A stretch of 64,000 nucleotides of DNA from Pseudomonas sp. dw_358 (lineage in GTDB: Bacteria > Pseudomonadota > Gammaproteobacteria > Pseudomonadales > Pseudomonadaceae). The notes under the pieces were generated by a model that was not told the DNA's origin, made no database searches, and saw only the letters and a list, made by a program, of their open reading frames with translations. Numbering within the stretch: the stretch's first letter is position 1; every line of letters starts with the position of its first letter. A program made the translations under genes and the position numbers. The stretch is taken from the NCBI RefSeq assembly GCF_018449655.1, contig NZ_JAAVUX010000011.1, positions 62,001 through 126,000 of the forward strand, written 5' to 3'. Below are positions 41,017-50,272 of the stretch, in pieces.

Positions 41017-42285
41017 ATGAATTACGAAATACCTGTGGCTAACTGGGGGGAAATTGAACGTGACCTCAACCATAATGCTGTGCAAATAGGGCAAATGCTG
41101 GCTCGGATTGATGACGATGCAAGCCTGGGATGGCAAGGCGGATGGAGTGGGCTCAGCCATCGTATTCACGACGGTCTGGACCATATCTATAATCGCCTCG
41201 GTGGACGCCGAGTGGCTTGTCTTCGCGAAGCGCTGGAAGAATCCTATCCGCTTGCCCGGCATATTCTAATCCAACAACTGAAAGGCATTGAAATCTCGCA
41301 GGTTGTGGATGTGCTTTTGGATTTGACCAAGCAAGTGGCGATGGTCATGAGTGCGAGCATCGCTGCCGGAGCGCTTGGGGGCGCTGCGGTCGGCTCACTC
41401 GCCGGAGGTGTCGGTGCGCTTCCCGGCGGGGTCGCGGGATCACTGGCAGGCGGGCACTTGGGAGGCTGGATGCTTTCGGCGATGGGTCTGAGCGGCCTTG
41501 CAAGCTACTTGGTTGTTGGTGGCACCGCCTGGACAGGATTATTGTTTGAAGGCATCACAATGGCGTGGCGAGCACCCGATAAGGATATGTCCCCGGGTAC
41601 CGATCCTACGGGTGGCGCGGCAGCTCGAGAACACCGATTCGTCCAACAGGCTGCTCATAAACTGGCGCAGGCACAGGAACAAATGGTGATATGGCTCTTG
41701 ACGGCCGTGGTCAGCTACCTGAGTCGCGGCTCGATCAAGAATAGTCTGGTTGGTATGGCTGATCAGGTCCAGATGCAGTCAGCATTGTTGCTGGCTGAAG
41801 TGAAGAATAAGCAGTTCGCAGCTTGGCTGACTAAAAATCAGCATTCTTTGTTGGAAGTGCGCGCATTAAACGCAACTAAGGCGCCCTATAACATCTCTCC
41901 AGAAGAGTGGCGATCTCTGGGTAGTTCGACCCTGAAATCGGCCCCGCCTGCTACCGAAGGGGGCACTGGAGGTGGCCTGGTTTTACCTCGGGCCCAGCTG
42001 AGTCAGGGTCAGCTACGGGCGATCAGCAAGATTGATAAGATTTTAAAAGGCTTCAAGGACAGTGATATTGAAGGTGCGCTCAAAGATATGGCTGGCCATC
42101 CTGTTCCGAAAGCGAACGGTGGATACTGGGATCATATGAAAGAAATGAGTGATATACTTCGGGGGTTGCGAAATCATGCGCAAACACTTAAGGGCTTGAG
42201 TGAACCCGTCGCAGTCAATGCGCGTCATCAAGCACTCGCTACTATCCGACGCATTGAGTCGGCCTTGAATGGTGCAGGGATATGA
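41017..42285 (+). CDS. polymorphic toxin, DUF6861-like with type-28-like C-terminal toxin domain
   Basis: 422 residues from ATG 41017 (GGAAAG site; ATG 41002 would add five). The N-terminal helical part is followed by a glycine-rich hydrophobic stretch (SIAAGALGGAAVGSLAGGVGALPGG and on, about residues 110-185) that may insert in a membrane or pack in a secretion apparatus. The last 80 residues (SKIDKILKGF...NGGYWDHMKEMSDILRGLRNH) resemble the C-terminal type 28 polymorphic-toxin domain, as far as I can recall. The next gene overlaps by four bases, the usual toxin-immunity arrangement. No VgrG, PAAR or Rhs is adjacent, so the delivery route is unknown. Confidence 0.65.
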   Translation: MNYEIPVANWGEIERDLNHNAVQIGQMLARIDDDASLGWQGGWSGLSHRIHDGLDHIYNRLGGRRVACLREALEESYPLARHILIQQLKGIEISQVVDVLLDLTKQVAMVMSASIAAGALGGAAVGSLAGGVGALPGGVAGSLAGGHLGGWMLSAMGLSGLASYLVVGGTAWTGLLFEGITMAWRAPDKDMSPGTDPTGGAAAREHRFVQQAAHKLAQAQEQMVIWLLTAVVSYLSRGSIKNSLVGMADQVQMQSALLLAEVKNKQFAAWLTKNQHSLLEVRALNATKAPYNISPEEWRSLGSSTLKSAPPATEGGTGGGLVLPRAQLSQGQLRAISKIDKILKGFKDSDIEGALKDMAGHPVPKANGGYWDHMKEMSDILRGLRNHAQTLKGLSEPVAVNARHQALATIRRIESALNGAGI

Positions 42286-42671
42286 CATTTCGTGAATTAG
42301 AAGTAGCGCAGGGCTCCAACTGGCAGCCTGAGGCTAATCCATCGTCTCTGACACAGTGGTACTCCACCGTACGCGATGTTCCGCTCTGTGCTTTGGACGT
42401 GGGCGATGTCTGTCGTGCGCTTAGACAAGAACTCTACGTGTTGGAGGTATTGCCCCGCGCAGTGTCCTTGCTCACTGATGATGCTTTAGCAGGTGACAGG
42501 TACGATGGAGAGCTGATCGCAGCTTTAGCAACTCTGCAGGCCAAGTACTGGCGAGATAATGCAGAGCTTGCTCGAAAGGCGGCATATGCCTTGAGCGAGA
42601 TAGACGACGGTATAATTGATACTGACTTGAAAAGCGATATTTTTAAGTTTACTCAAGCCCTCAGCGCATAG
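42282..42671 (+). CDS. immunity protein, contact-dependent-inhibition type
   Basis: 129 residues, acidic, coupled to the toxin gene by an ATGA overlap. The core LCALDVGDVCRALRQELYVLEVLPRAVSLLTDDALAGDRYDGELIAALA is typical of the contact-dependent growth inhibition immunity proteins that accompany such toxins. It should bind and neutralise the C-terminal toxin domain. Its stop codon lies 11 bases inside the convergent cobK gene, so the inserted segment was joined tightly to the cobalamin cluster. Confidence 0.7.
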   Translation: MTFRELEVAQGSNWQPEANPSSLTQWYSTVRDVPLCALDVGDVCRALRQELYVLEVLPRAVSLLTDDALAGDRYDGELIAALATLQAKYWRDNAELARKAAYALSEIDDGIIDTDLKSDIFKFTQALSA

Positions 42672-43374
42672 ACTCCAGCAATTCGGCAACCGAATACCAC
42701 TCCCGGTCGGCCACCGGCAACGCCGGCCTTGCCAGAATCAGCACCGGCAGGCCGCGCTCGCGGGCCACTTGCAGCTTGGGCTCGGTGGCGCCACTGCCGC
42801 TGTTCTTGCTGATCAGCACGTCGATGCGTCGGCGGTCGAACAGGACACGTTCCTCTTCCAGCACAAACGGTCCGCGGGCGCCGATGATTTCGCACTGGTG
42901 GTTGCCGGGGTAGCTGTCCAGGGAGCGCAGGGTCCAGAACTGGTGGGGCGGAATCTGGTGAATGTGTTGTAGCGGTTCGCGGCCGAGAGTGAACAGCGGG
43001 CGCTCGAACGGCGCCAGTGCTTCTACCAGCTCGGGCCAGTCGGCCACTGCCCGCCAATCATCGCCCGGCTGCGGGTGCCAGGTGGGGCGGCGCAATGCCC
43101 AGAGTTCGATACCGGCCGCGCGCGCGGCCAGCGCGGCGTTGTGGCTGATCTGGGCGGCGTACGGGTGGGTCGCGTCCAGCAGCAGGTCGATGCGTTGCTC
43201 GCGCAAGTAGGCAGCCAGGCCTTCGGCGCCACCATAGCCGCCTACGCGCAGTTGGCAGCGCAGGTCGGTCGGCACGCGGCCGATACCGGCGAGGCTGTAG
43301 ATATGTTCCGGGCCCAAGGTGCGGGCGATGGCCAGTGCCTCTGTGACACCGCCCAGCAGCAGGATGCGCTTCAT
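42661..43374 (-). CDS. cobK: precorrin-6A reductase CobK
   Basis: 237 residues from ATG 43374 (MKRILLLGGVTEALAIARTLG). The family motif DATHPYAAQISHNAALAARAAGIELWALRRPTW and the C-terminal ISKNSGSGATEPKLQVARERGLPVLILARP are clear. It reduces precorrin-6A to precorrin-6B with NADPH in aerobic cobalamin synthesis. It overlaps cbiD by four bases and closes the minus-strand cob group. Confidence 0.93.
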   Translation of the reverse strand: MKRILLLGGVTEALAIARTLGPEHIYSLAGIGRVPTDLRCQLRVGGYGGAEGLAAYLREQRIDLLLDATHPYAAQISHNAALAARAAGIELWALRRPTWHPQPGDDWRAVADWPELVEALAPFERPLFTLGREPLQHIHQIPPHQFWTLRSLDSYPGNHQCEIIGARGPFVLEEERVLFDRRRIDVLISKNSGSGATEPKLQVARERGLPVLILARPALPVADREWYSVAELLESMR

Positions 43375-44477
43375 GGGGCCACCGCGCGGCTGTCGGCGTG
43401 GCCGACGATGCCGCCTTGGCGGTCGATGGCAAATACCTCGACGCTGACCTGGTCCGGCACCACGCTGCGGGCGAAAGCCAGGGCGTGGGCGCACACGGCG
43501 TCACCCAAGCCGATGCCCTCGGCACTGGCCATGGCCAAGGCTTGCTGACTGGTGTTGGCCTGGCGGATCTGCGCCTGCAACTCGATGCTGGCGCCGAGGG
43601 CCGCGGCCCAGTCGGCCAACTGCTCCAGATCTATGCTCGAATGACGGCTGTGCAGGTCCATGTGGCCAGCAGCGAGTTTGCTGATCTTGCCGAAGCCGCC
43701 GCACAGGCTCAGGCGTGCCACGGGCACCTTGCGCAGGTGTTTGAGCACGGCACCGACGAAGTCGCCCATTTCGATCAGGGCAATGTCGGGCAACGCGTAA
43801 ACCTGGCGCATGGTGTCCTCGCTGGCGTTGCCGGTGCAAGCAGCGATGTGCTGGTAGCCGTTGGTGCTGGCAACATCGATGCCTTGATGGATAGAGGCGA
43901 TGTAGGCGGCGCAGGAGAATGGCCGGACGATACCGCTGGTGCCCAGGATCGACAGGCCGCCGAGAATGCCCAGGCGCGGGTTCATGGTTTTCAGGGCCAG
44001 GGCTTCACCGTTCTCGACGTTGATCGTGACCTCGAAACCGCCGCTGTAGCCGTGCTCGGCAGCCAGCTGCGTGAGGTGCTCGGTCATCATGCGCCGTGGC
44101 ACTGGGTTGATCGCCGGTTCGCCCACGGCCAGGACCAGCCCGGGGCGGGTCACCGTGCCCACCCCGGTACCGGCGAAAAAGCACACGCCGGGTTCGGCAC
44201 TCAGGCGAACCTGGCTGTATAGCAGGGCGCCATGGGTGACGTCGGGGTCGTCACCGGCATCTTTCAACGTACCGGCCTCGGCACCGTCGCCCGTCAGCCG
44301 GCAGAACTCCAGCCGCAGGGTCACTTGCTTGCCCTTGGGCAGGACGATCTGCACGGCATCACTGGCCACATTGCCCAGCAGCAGGCGCGCTGCCGCGAGA
44401 CTCGTGGCAGTGGCGCAGCTGCCGGTGGTCAGGCCGCTGCGTAACGGCGCAGGCTGTTCGCCAGTCTCGTCACGCAT
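43371..44477 (-). CDS. cbiD: CbiD, cobalt-precorrin-5B C1-methyltransferase
   Basis: About 368 residues, beginning PLRSGLTTGSCATATSLAAARLLLG, the hallmark of CbiD, with AVGEPAINPVPRRMMTEHL, GILGTSGIVRPFSCAAYIASI and GDFVGAVLKHLRKVPVARLSLCGGFGKISKLAAGHMDLHSRHSSID. CbiD belongs to the anaerobic route, but pseudomonads carry it in the aerobic cluster where CobF is missing. It overlaps cobL by eight bases and cobK by four. Confidence 0.93.
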   Translation of the reverse strand: MRDETGEQPAPLRSGLTTGSCATATSLAAARLLLGNVASDAVQIVLPKGKQVTLRLEFCRLTGDGAEAGTLKDAGDDPDVTHGALLYSQVRLSAEPGVCFFAGTGVGTVTRPGLVLAVGEPAINPVPRRMMTEHLTQLAAEHGYSGGFEVTINVENGEALALKTMNPRLGILGGLSILGTSGIVRPFSCAAYIASIHQGIDVASTNGYQHIAACTGNASEDTMRQVYALPDIALIEMGDFVGAVLKHLRKVPVARLSLCGGFGKISKLAAGHMDLHSRHSSIDLEQLADWAAALGASIELQAQIRQANTSQQALAMASAEGIGLGDAVCAHALAFARSVVPDQVSVEVFAIDRQGGIVGHADSRAVAP

Positions 44478-45681
44478 CAACAGGTTTCACCAGGTCGAGC
44501 AGGGTAATGGGCAGGGCCTGGCGCCAGGTGTCGAATTCGCCCAAGGGCTGCGCCTGAGCGATGTGGATGCGGGTCAGCTCGCCGCCGTGGCGTTCGCGCC
44601 AGTGGGCCAGAGTCAGCTCGCTTTGCAGGGTCACCGCGTTGGCCACCAGGCGTCCGCCCGGCTTGAGCCTTTGCCAGCAGGCCTCCAGCACGCCTTCGCG
44701 GGTCACGCCGCCGCCAATGAATACCGCATCGGGGGCCTCGAGCCCTTCCAGGGCTTGGGGCGCGCGGCCGCGAACCAGTTGCAGGCCGGGCACACCGAGG
44801 GCGTCGCGGTTATGTTCGATCAGGGCCTGGCGGCCGTCATCGGCCTCGATGGCCAGGGCGCGGCAGGCGGGGTGGGTCCGCATCCATTCGATGCCGATCG
44901 AGCCGCTACCGGCGCCCACGTCCCATAGCAGTTCCCCCGGCTGCGGGGCCAGGCGTGCCAAGGTAACGGCGCGCACATCGCGCTTGGTGATCTGCCCATC
45001 GTGGCGGTAGGCGTGGTCCGGCAGCCCGGCCAGACGCGACAGGCGTGGGGCATCAGGGCTGGCGAGGCAGTCGATGGCCACTAGGTTGAGGTCGGCGCCT
45101 GGCGGGTGCGGCCAGGCCTCGGCGCGGCCTTCGAGGCGGCGCTCGGTACTGCCGCCCAGGTGTTCGAGCACGGTCAGGCGGCTGGGGCCGAAGCCCTGGC
45201 GGGTCAGCTGGCTGGCCAGTGCCCCAGGGCTGTGGGCGTCGTTGCTCAGCACCAGCAGGCGCACCCCGCTGGCCAGATGAGGTATCACGGCTGCCAGCGG
45301 GCGGGCGACCACCGAGAGCGTGGTGACTTCCTGCAAGGGCCAGCCGAGCCGGGCAGCGGCCAAGGAAAAGGAGGACGGTGAAGGCAGTACCGTCATGGCA
45401 TTGCTGTCGACCTGGCGGGCCAGGCTGGCGCCGACGCCGTAGAGCATAGGATCGCCGCTGGCCAGCACACAGACCGGGTCCCCCTGCAAGGCCAGTACCG
45501 GCTCCACGCTGAACGGGCTGGGCCACGGCTGCTGCTCGGCGCTGATGCACGGCGGCAGCAAGGCCAGCTGTCGCGGGCTGCCGAACACCCGGTGGGCGCC
45601 CAGCAGCGCACGTCGGGCATTCTTGCCCAGCCCGGCATAGCCGTCCTCACCGATGCCCACCACAGTCAACCAGGGCGACAT
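44470..45681 (-). CDS. cobL: precorrin-6Y C5,15-methyltransferase CobL (CbiE-CbiT fusion)
   Basis: 403 residues: an N-terminal CbiE-type tetrapyrrole methylase (WLTVVGIGEDGYAGL, CVLASGDPMLYGVG) and a C-terminal CbiT-type methyltransferase with the SAM motif LLWDVGAGSGSIGIEWM and IFIGGG-like VFIGGGVTREGVL. The fused enzyme methylates C5 and C15 and decarboxylates the acetate side chain. It is divergent from cobG. Confidence 0.94.
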   Translation of the reverse strand: MSPWLTVVGIGEDGYAGLGKNARRALLGAHRVFGSPRQLALLPPCISAEQQPWPSPFSVEPVLALQGDPVCVLASGDPMLYGVGASLARQVDSNAMTVLPSPSSFSLAAARLGWPLQEVTTLSVVARPLAAVIPHLASGVRLLVLSNDAHSPGALASQLTRQGFGPSRLTVLEHLGGSTERRLEGRAEAWPHPPGADLNLVAIDCLASPDAPRLSRLAGLPDHAYRHDGQITKRDVRAVTLARLAPQPGELLWDVGAGSGSIGIEWMRTHPACRALAIEADDGRQALIEHNRDALGVPGLQLVRGRAPQALEGLEAPDAVFIGGGVTREGVLEACWQRLKPGGRLVANAVTLQSELTLAHWRERHGGELTRIHIAQAQPLGEFDTWRQALPITLLDLVKPVDA

Positions 45682-45798
45682 GAATTCTCCTCATGACAAC
45701 GCAATCCGACCAGCAGGCTTTTCATGCCGCCGAACAAAGCAGGCATAATACCGCGCCTTGCTCCTTCCAGCTTTTTTTCGACGATCTCTGGTGACCTT

Positions 45799-47112
45799 TT
45801 GAACGAGCCCGCCTCGGCTTTCCCCCCGGCTTCGAGCCCGCGCCCCTCGGCTTGTCCGGGGTTGCTGCGGGTTGTCCGGGCGCGCGATGGCGGGCTGTGC
45901 CGGATCAAGCTGCCCGGTGGTGTACTGACGGCGATTCAGGCCGAGGCCATCGCCGCCGCGGCCGAGCGTTACGCCAGCGGCGTGATCGAGGTGACCAATC
46001 GCAGCAATCTGCAACTGCGCGGGATCGGTGCCGACGCCGAAAAGCTGGCCGAGCAATTGCTGGCGGCAGGCCTGGGGCCTCGTCATGCGGCCGCCGATGA
46101 CGTGCGTAACCTGATGCTCAGTCCGATGGCTGATCTCGATCCGCAGCGGCTGGCGGACACCGGGCCGTTGGCCGCGCGAATCCTGCAGAGTCTGGAACAG
46201 CGCACCGCCCTGCACCAGCTGTCCGCCAAGTTCGCGGTGCAGCTCGATGGAGGTGAGGCACTGACGATGCTCGGGCATCACCACGACCTGTGGTTGTCGG
46301 CCATGACGCTGGAGGGGCGAGTGGTCTGGGCCGTCGGCCTGGCAGGCAGCCCGTTGGACGGCAGTGACGTGGCGGTGGCGTTCGAGGATGGGCACGACCT
46401 GGTCATGGCGGTGCTGGAGCGGTTTGTGCACCTGGCGACGCCGGAGCAGGGGCGGATGCGGGATCTGGAACAGGCCAGTCGGGGGCTTCGCGGGCTCCTG
46501 CAGGAAAGCCCCGTGACGTTTTTGGCCGCGAACTTCGAACGGACCGCCGCTTGCGCCGAGCCGTTGGCTGTTCATTCGCAATCCGAGTCCGGGTGGGTGG
46601 GCGTCGGCGCCGGTGCTCCGTTGGGGCGTGTTGATGTGTCGATGTTGCGTGGTCTGGCACGGCTGGCTCGGCAGTACGGCGATGGGCGTATGCGTATGAC
46701 GCCCTGGCAGGGAGTGCTGCTGACACACGTCCGCCGCGAGGATGCAGCGTCCCTTGTCGAGAAACTGCGCGACCTGGGCCTGTTGCCGGACCCCGCGGCG
46801 CCTCTTGCGCAACTGCGCGCGTGCACCGGTTCGGCCGGCTGCGCCAAAGGCCTGGCCGATACCAAGGCCGACGCCCTGCGTCTGGCTGCACGCCTGCCCG
46901 TTGCACAGGAGGTGCATTTGAGCGGTTGCACACGCTCCTGCGCCTGTGCCCACAGCGCCGCCAGCACGCTGCTGGCGGTGGGCGAGGGCTTTTATGATCT
47001 GTATGTTCGCGACGCCTCGGGCGAGGGCTTCGGCACCCTGCAGGCGCGCCACCTTTCACTGGATGCGGCCGCAGCAAGGCTCGGCTGCTCACGGAGCGAC
47101 ACCCATGATTGA
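45799..47112 (+). CDS. cobG: precorrin-3B synthase CobG
   Basis: A sirohaem/4Fe-4S oxygenase related to sulfite reductase. The 437 residues from TTG 45799 include RIKLPGGVLTAIQAEAIAAAAERYASGVIEVTNRSNLQLRGIG and the iron-sulfur cysteines LRACTGSAGCAKG and HLSGCTRSCACAHS. No ATG fits the family's N-terminus, so a TTG start is proposed; the in-frame ATG at 45724 would add 25 unlikely residues. Its end overlaps cobH by eight bases. Confidence 0.9.
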   Translation: MNEPASAFPPASSPRPSACPGLLRVVRARDGGLCRIKLPGGVLTAIQAEAIAAAAERYASGVIEVTNRSNLQLRGIGADAEKLAEQLLAAGLGPRHAAADDVRNLMLSPMADLDPQRLADTGPLAARILQSLEQRTALHQLSAKFAVQLDGGEALTMLGHHHDLWLSAMTLEGRVVWAVGLAGSPLDGSDVAVAFEDGHDLVMAVLERFVHLATPEQGRMRDLEQASRGLRGLLQESPVTFLAANFERTAACAEPLAVHSQSESGWVGVGAGAPLGRVDVSMLRGLARLARQYGDGRMRMTPWQGVLLTHVRREDAASLVEKLRDLGLLPDPAAPLAQLRACTGSAGCAKGLADTKADALRLAARLPVAQEVHLSGCTRSCACAHSAASTLLAVGEGFYDLYVRDASGEGFGTLQARHLSLDAAAARLGCSRSDTHD

Positions 47113-47731
47113 GTACATCCGCGATGGTCAGGAGATCTATCGCAATTCCTTCGCCATCATCCGCGCCGAAGCGAATCTGGTCGGTATCCCCGCCGACCTC
47201 GAAAAGCTGGCTGTGCGGGTGATCCACGCCTGCGGCATGGTCGAGGTGGTGGAGGACCTGCGCTTTTCTCCTGGTGCCGGCAAGGCCGGGCGTGATGCCC
47301 TGGCTGCGGGTGCGCCGATCCTCTGCGATGCTCATATGGTGGCCGAGGGCGTGACTCGCGCGCGGCTGCCCGCCAATAACCCGGTGATCTGCACCCTCAA
47401 ACAAGAAGGCGTGCCGGAGCTGGCGCGGGAACTGGGCAATACCCGCTCGGCTGCGGCGCTCGAACTATGGCGCCCGCATCTGGCGGGCGCGGTGGTGGTG
47501 ATCGGCAATGCGCCGACGGCGCTGTTCTACCTGCTGGAAATGATCGATGCCGGCGCGCCGAAGCCTGCGCTGATCCTCGGGTTTCCCGTGGGCTTCGTCG
47601 GGGCGGCGGAATCCAAGGCGATGTTGGCGGCTGATAGTCGTGGCGTGCCTTTTGTCATCATGCAAGGCCGCCGGGGCGGCAGCGCCATGGCGGCTGCAGC
47701 GATCAATGCCCTGGCCACGGAGGTTGAATGA
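47105..47731 (+). CDS. cobH: precorrin-8X methylmutase CobH
   Basis: 208 residues (MIEYIRDGQEIYRNSFAIIRAEANL) with CGMVEVVEDLRFSPGA, APILCDAHMVAEGVTRARL, NAPTALFYLLEMIDAGAPKPALILGFPVGFVGAAESK. It moves the C11 methyl to C12, giving hydrogenobyrinate. The active-site His is in HACG. It overlaps cobG by eight and cobI by four bases. Confidence 0.95.
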   Translation: MIEYIRDGQEIYRNSFAIIRAEANLVGIPADLEKLAVRVIHACGMVEVVEDLRFSPGAGKAGRDALAAGAPILCDAHMVAEGVTRARLPANNPVICTLKQEGVPELARELGNTRSAAALELWRPHLAGAVVVIGNAPTALFYLLEMIDAGAPKPALILGFPVGFVGAAESKAMLAADSRGVPFVIMQGRRGGSAMAAAAINALATEVE

Positions 47732-48462
47732 TGTCGCCTCGTGGACGTTTGCTGGGGCTCGGCGTCGGTCCCGGCGATCCTGAACTGATCACCGTCAAAG
47801 CCTTGCGCCTGCTGCGCGAGTCGCCGGTGGTGGCGTACTTCGTTGCCAAGGGCAAGAAGGGCAATGCCTTCGGCATCATCGAGGCGCATCTGCAGGATGC
47901 CCAGCATTTGCTGCCGCTGGTGTACCCAGTGACCACCGAGGCGCTGCCCGCGCCCTTGTCCTATGAACAGGTGATCAGCGACTTCTATGACAGCGCCAGC
48001 GTCGAGGTGGCGGCCCATCTGGATGGCGGTCGCGACGTGGCGGTGATCTGTGAAGGGGACCCGATGTTCTACGGCTCCTACATGTACCTGCACGATCGCC
48101 TGGCCGAGCGCTATGAAGCTCAAGTGATTCCGGGCGTGTGCTCGATGCTGGGCGGTGCGGCGGTGCTCGGGGCGCCTCTGGTCTATCGCAATCAGAGCCT
48201 GTCGGTGTTGTCGGGCGTCTTGCCGGCCGATGAGCTCAAGCGACGGCTGGCCGATGCGGATGCGGCGGTGATCATGAAGCTGGGGCGTAACTTTCCCAAG
48301 GTCCGCACGGTCTTGACGGAACTGGGCCTGGCCGAGCGCGCGCTGTATGTCGAGCGGGCTACCATGGCCAATCAGAAAGTGGTGGCCCTGGCGGACGTCG
48401 ATCCGATGTCGTCGCCCTATTTCTCGCTGATTATCGTACCTGGCCAAAGGTGGCAAGGTTGA
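47728..48462 (+). CDS. cobI: precorrin-2 C20-methyltransferase CobI
   Basis: 244 residues, SAM-dependent tetrapyrrole methylase fold: RLLGLGVGPGDPELITVKALRLL, then VAVICEGDPMFYGSYMYLHDRLAERYEAQVIPGVCSM. It acts on precorrin-2 to give precorrin-3A. The start is an ATGATG pair overlapping the cobH stop. Its stop is shared with the cobJ start. Confidence 0.95.
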   Translation: MMSPRGRLLGLGVGPGDPELITVKALRLLRESPVVAYFVAKGKKGNAFGIIEAHLQDAQHLLPLVYPVTTEALPAPLSYEQVISDFYDSASVEVAAHLDGGRDVAVICEGDPMFYGSYMYLHDRLAERYEAQVIPGVCSMLGGAAVLGAPLVYRNQSLSVLSGVLPADELKRRLADADAAVIMKLGRNFPKVRTVLTELGLAERALYVERATMANQKVVALADVDPMSSPYFSLIIVPGQRWQG

Positions 48463-50165
48463 TGGCCCGTCAGACGCCGGCCATCGTCGTACTGGGCAGC
48501 GGCAGCCTGGAAACTGCGCGCCGCCTGCAACAGTGCTATCCGGATGCCATGATCCACGGCCTGACGGGACGGGTCGAGGGTGCGGATCGACTCTATGACG
48601 AGTTCGGTACCACCTTGCGCCAGTTGTATCGCAACGACACTCCGATCATCGCCCTCTGTGCCGCCGGTATCGTGATCCGGACCCTGGCCAGCGAATTGCT
48701 GGAAAAGGGCGCCGAGCCGCCGGTACTGGCCGTGGCCGAAGACGGCAGCGCCGTGGTACCGCTGTTGGGCGGTCTGGGTGGAGTGAATTTGATGGCGCGG
48801 GAGATCGCCGCGACTCTGGGCGTGGCGCCGGCCATCACCACCAGCGGCGAACTGCGTTTCGGCACCTGCCTGCTCAATCCGCCTGACGGTTATGCGCTGG
48901 CCGACCTGGAGCAAGGCAAGCGTTTTGTTTCGGACCTGCTGGCGGGCGAGAGCGTGCGCATCGAAGGGGCCGCCCCTTGGCTGGACAGCGCCAACCTGCC
49001 CCATGACCATCAGGCGCGCCTGAGCATTCATGTGGGCAGTTCGGAACGCGCGCCGTCGCCCCACGAGTTGTTGATCTACCCGCGTAATGTGTTGGTGGCT
49101 GTGGGCGCCGACCTGAACAACGCAGTGACAGCGGTGCGCCAGGCCTTGCAGGACCGGAAGCTTGCCTTGCCGGCGCTGGCTTGCCTGGTGGCGGCTCGTA
49201 GTGCGATGGCCCATCCGGCATTGGCGCAGGCGGCGGCCGAACTGGGCGTGCCGTTGCGATTTGTCGACGGGCCGGGCGACGCGGGCGAACTGGCCGTTCG
49301 GGCCTTGCCGGACTCACTGCCGGTCGTGGCGAACACGGATCTGGCCTTGGTGGTGGCCTCGCAACCCATTGATGCCCGGACCATCGGCCAGCGTCGTGGG
49401 CGTCTGGCGGTCATTGGTCTGGGCCCTGGCGCTGCCGACCTGATGGTGCCGGCGGTCAAGACCGAGTTGGCGCAAGCCGATGATGTGCTGGGCTACGAGA
49501 CCTATGTGCGTATGGCCGGTCCGTTTCGTCCCGACCAGGTGCTGCACTGCACCGATAACCGCGAAGAAATGCAACGCGCCCGGCATGCTTTCGAGCTTGC
49601 CAGCCAAGGGCGCTCGGTGGTGGTGGTGTCGTCTGGCGACCCTGGGGTCTTTGCCATGGCAGCGGCGGTACTCGAAGCCTTGCACGAGTCCCATGAAAGT
49701 GACTGGCACAACGTCGATGTGCAGATTTTACCGGGGGTTTCGGCCTCGCTCGCGACGGCTGCTCAGGCGGGCGCACCGTTGGGCCATGACTTCTGCGTGT
49801 TGTCGCTGTCGGATAACCTCAAGCCTTGGGCGATCATCGAAAAACGACTGGAACTGGCCTGCCAGGCCGATCTGGCGCTGGCCTTTTACAACCCGATCTC
49901 ACGCTCGCGGCCCTGGCAGTTGGGGCGGGCGCTGGAGATTGTCGCGGCCCATCGGGATGGCATGACCCCTGTGGTGCTGGGCCGTGATATCGGCCGGCCC
50001 GGACAGACCTTGCGCACCACCACCCTTGAGCGGTTGACGCCTGATCAGGTGGACATGCGCACCATGGTCCTGGTGGGTTCTTCCACCACCTGCGTCTTCC
50101 CGCGAGCAGACGGCGGGAGCTGGACCTACACCCCGCGCTGGTACGGTCAACGGCCTGATTCCTGA
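48462..50165 (+). CDS. cobJ: CbiG-CobJ fusion: cobalamin biosynthesis protein and precorrin-3B C17-methyltransferase
   Basis: 567 residues from ATG 48462, overlapping the cobI stop. The first 290 residues are CbiG-like (IIALCAAGIVIRTLASELLEKG, AVAEDGSAVVPLLGGLGGVNLMAREIA, then LACLVAARSAMAHPALAQAAAELG). The rest is a complete CobJ/CbiH methylase (RLAVIGLGPGAADLMVPAVKTEL, VVVVSSGDPGVFAMAAAVLEAL, CVLSLSDNLKPWAIIEKRL, VLGRDIGRPGQTLRTTTLERL). CobJ makes the ring-contracted precorrin-4. The CbiG part in an aerobic enzyme is a known pseudomonad arrangement and probably helps lactone handling. It is the last gene of the plus-strand cob group. Confidence 0.93.
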   Translation: MARQTPAIVVLGSGSLETARRLQQCYPDAMIHGLTGRVEGADRLYDEFGTTLRQLYRNDTPIIALCAAGIVIRTLASELLEKGAEPPVLAVAEDGSAVVPLLGGLGGVNLMAREIAATLGVAPAITTSGELRFGTCLLNPPDGYALADLEQGKRFVSDLLAGESVRIEGAAPWLDSANLPHDHQARLSIHVGSSERAPSPHELLIYPRNVLVAVGADLNNAVTAVRQALQDRKLALPALACLVAARSAMAHPALAQAAAELGVPLRFVDGPGDAGELAVRALPDSLPVVANTDLALVVASQPIDARTIGQRRGRLAVIGLGPGAADLMVPAVKTELAQADDVLGYETYVRMAGPFRPDQVLHCTDNREEMQRARHAFELASQGRSVVVVSSGDPGVFAMAAAVLEALHESHESDWHNVDVQILPGVSASLATAAQAGAPLGHDFCVLSLSDNLKPWAIIEKRLELACQADLALAFYNPISRSRPWQLGRALEIVAAHRDGMTPVVLGRDIGRPGQTLRTTTLERLTPDQVDMRTMVLVGSSTTCVFPRADGGSWTYTPRWYGQRPDS

Positions 50166-50272
50166 CCGTGCGAGGCTACCAGTAGGCGGCTTCCCTGTGC
50201 CACGGCGCGGGGTGGCCGCCTAAGGTGGCCTGCCGAACCCACAGGGGGTTCGATCTGCAAGGAATCCTGATC

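Noticed and set aside
45682..45798. cobalamin riboswitch between cobL and cobG
   Set aside because: Gap of 117 bases is too short and I see no B12-box-like sequence.
45691..47052. 453-codon frame antisense to cobG
   Set aside because: cobG has its iron-sulfur cysteines and family blocks on the other strand.
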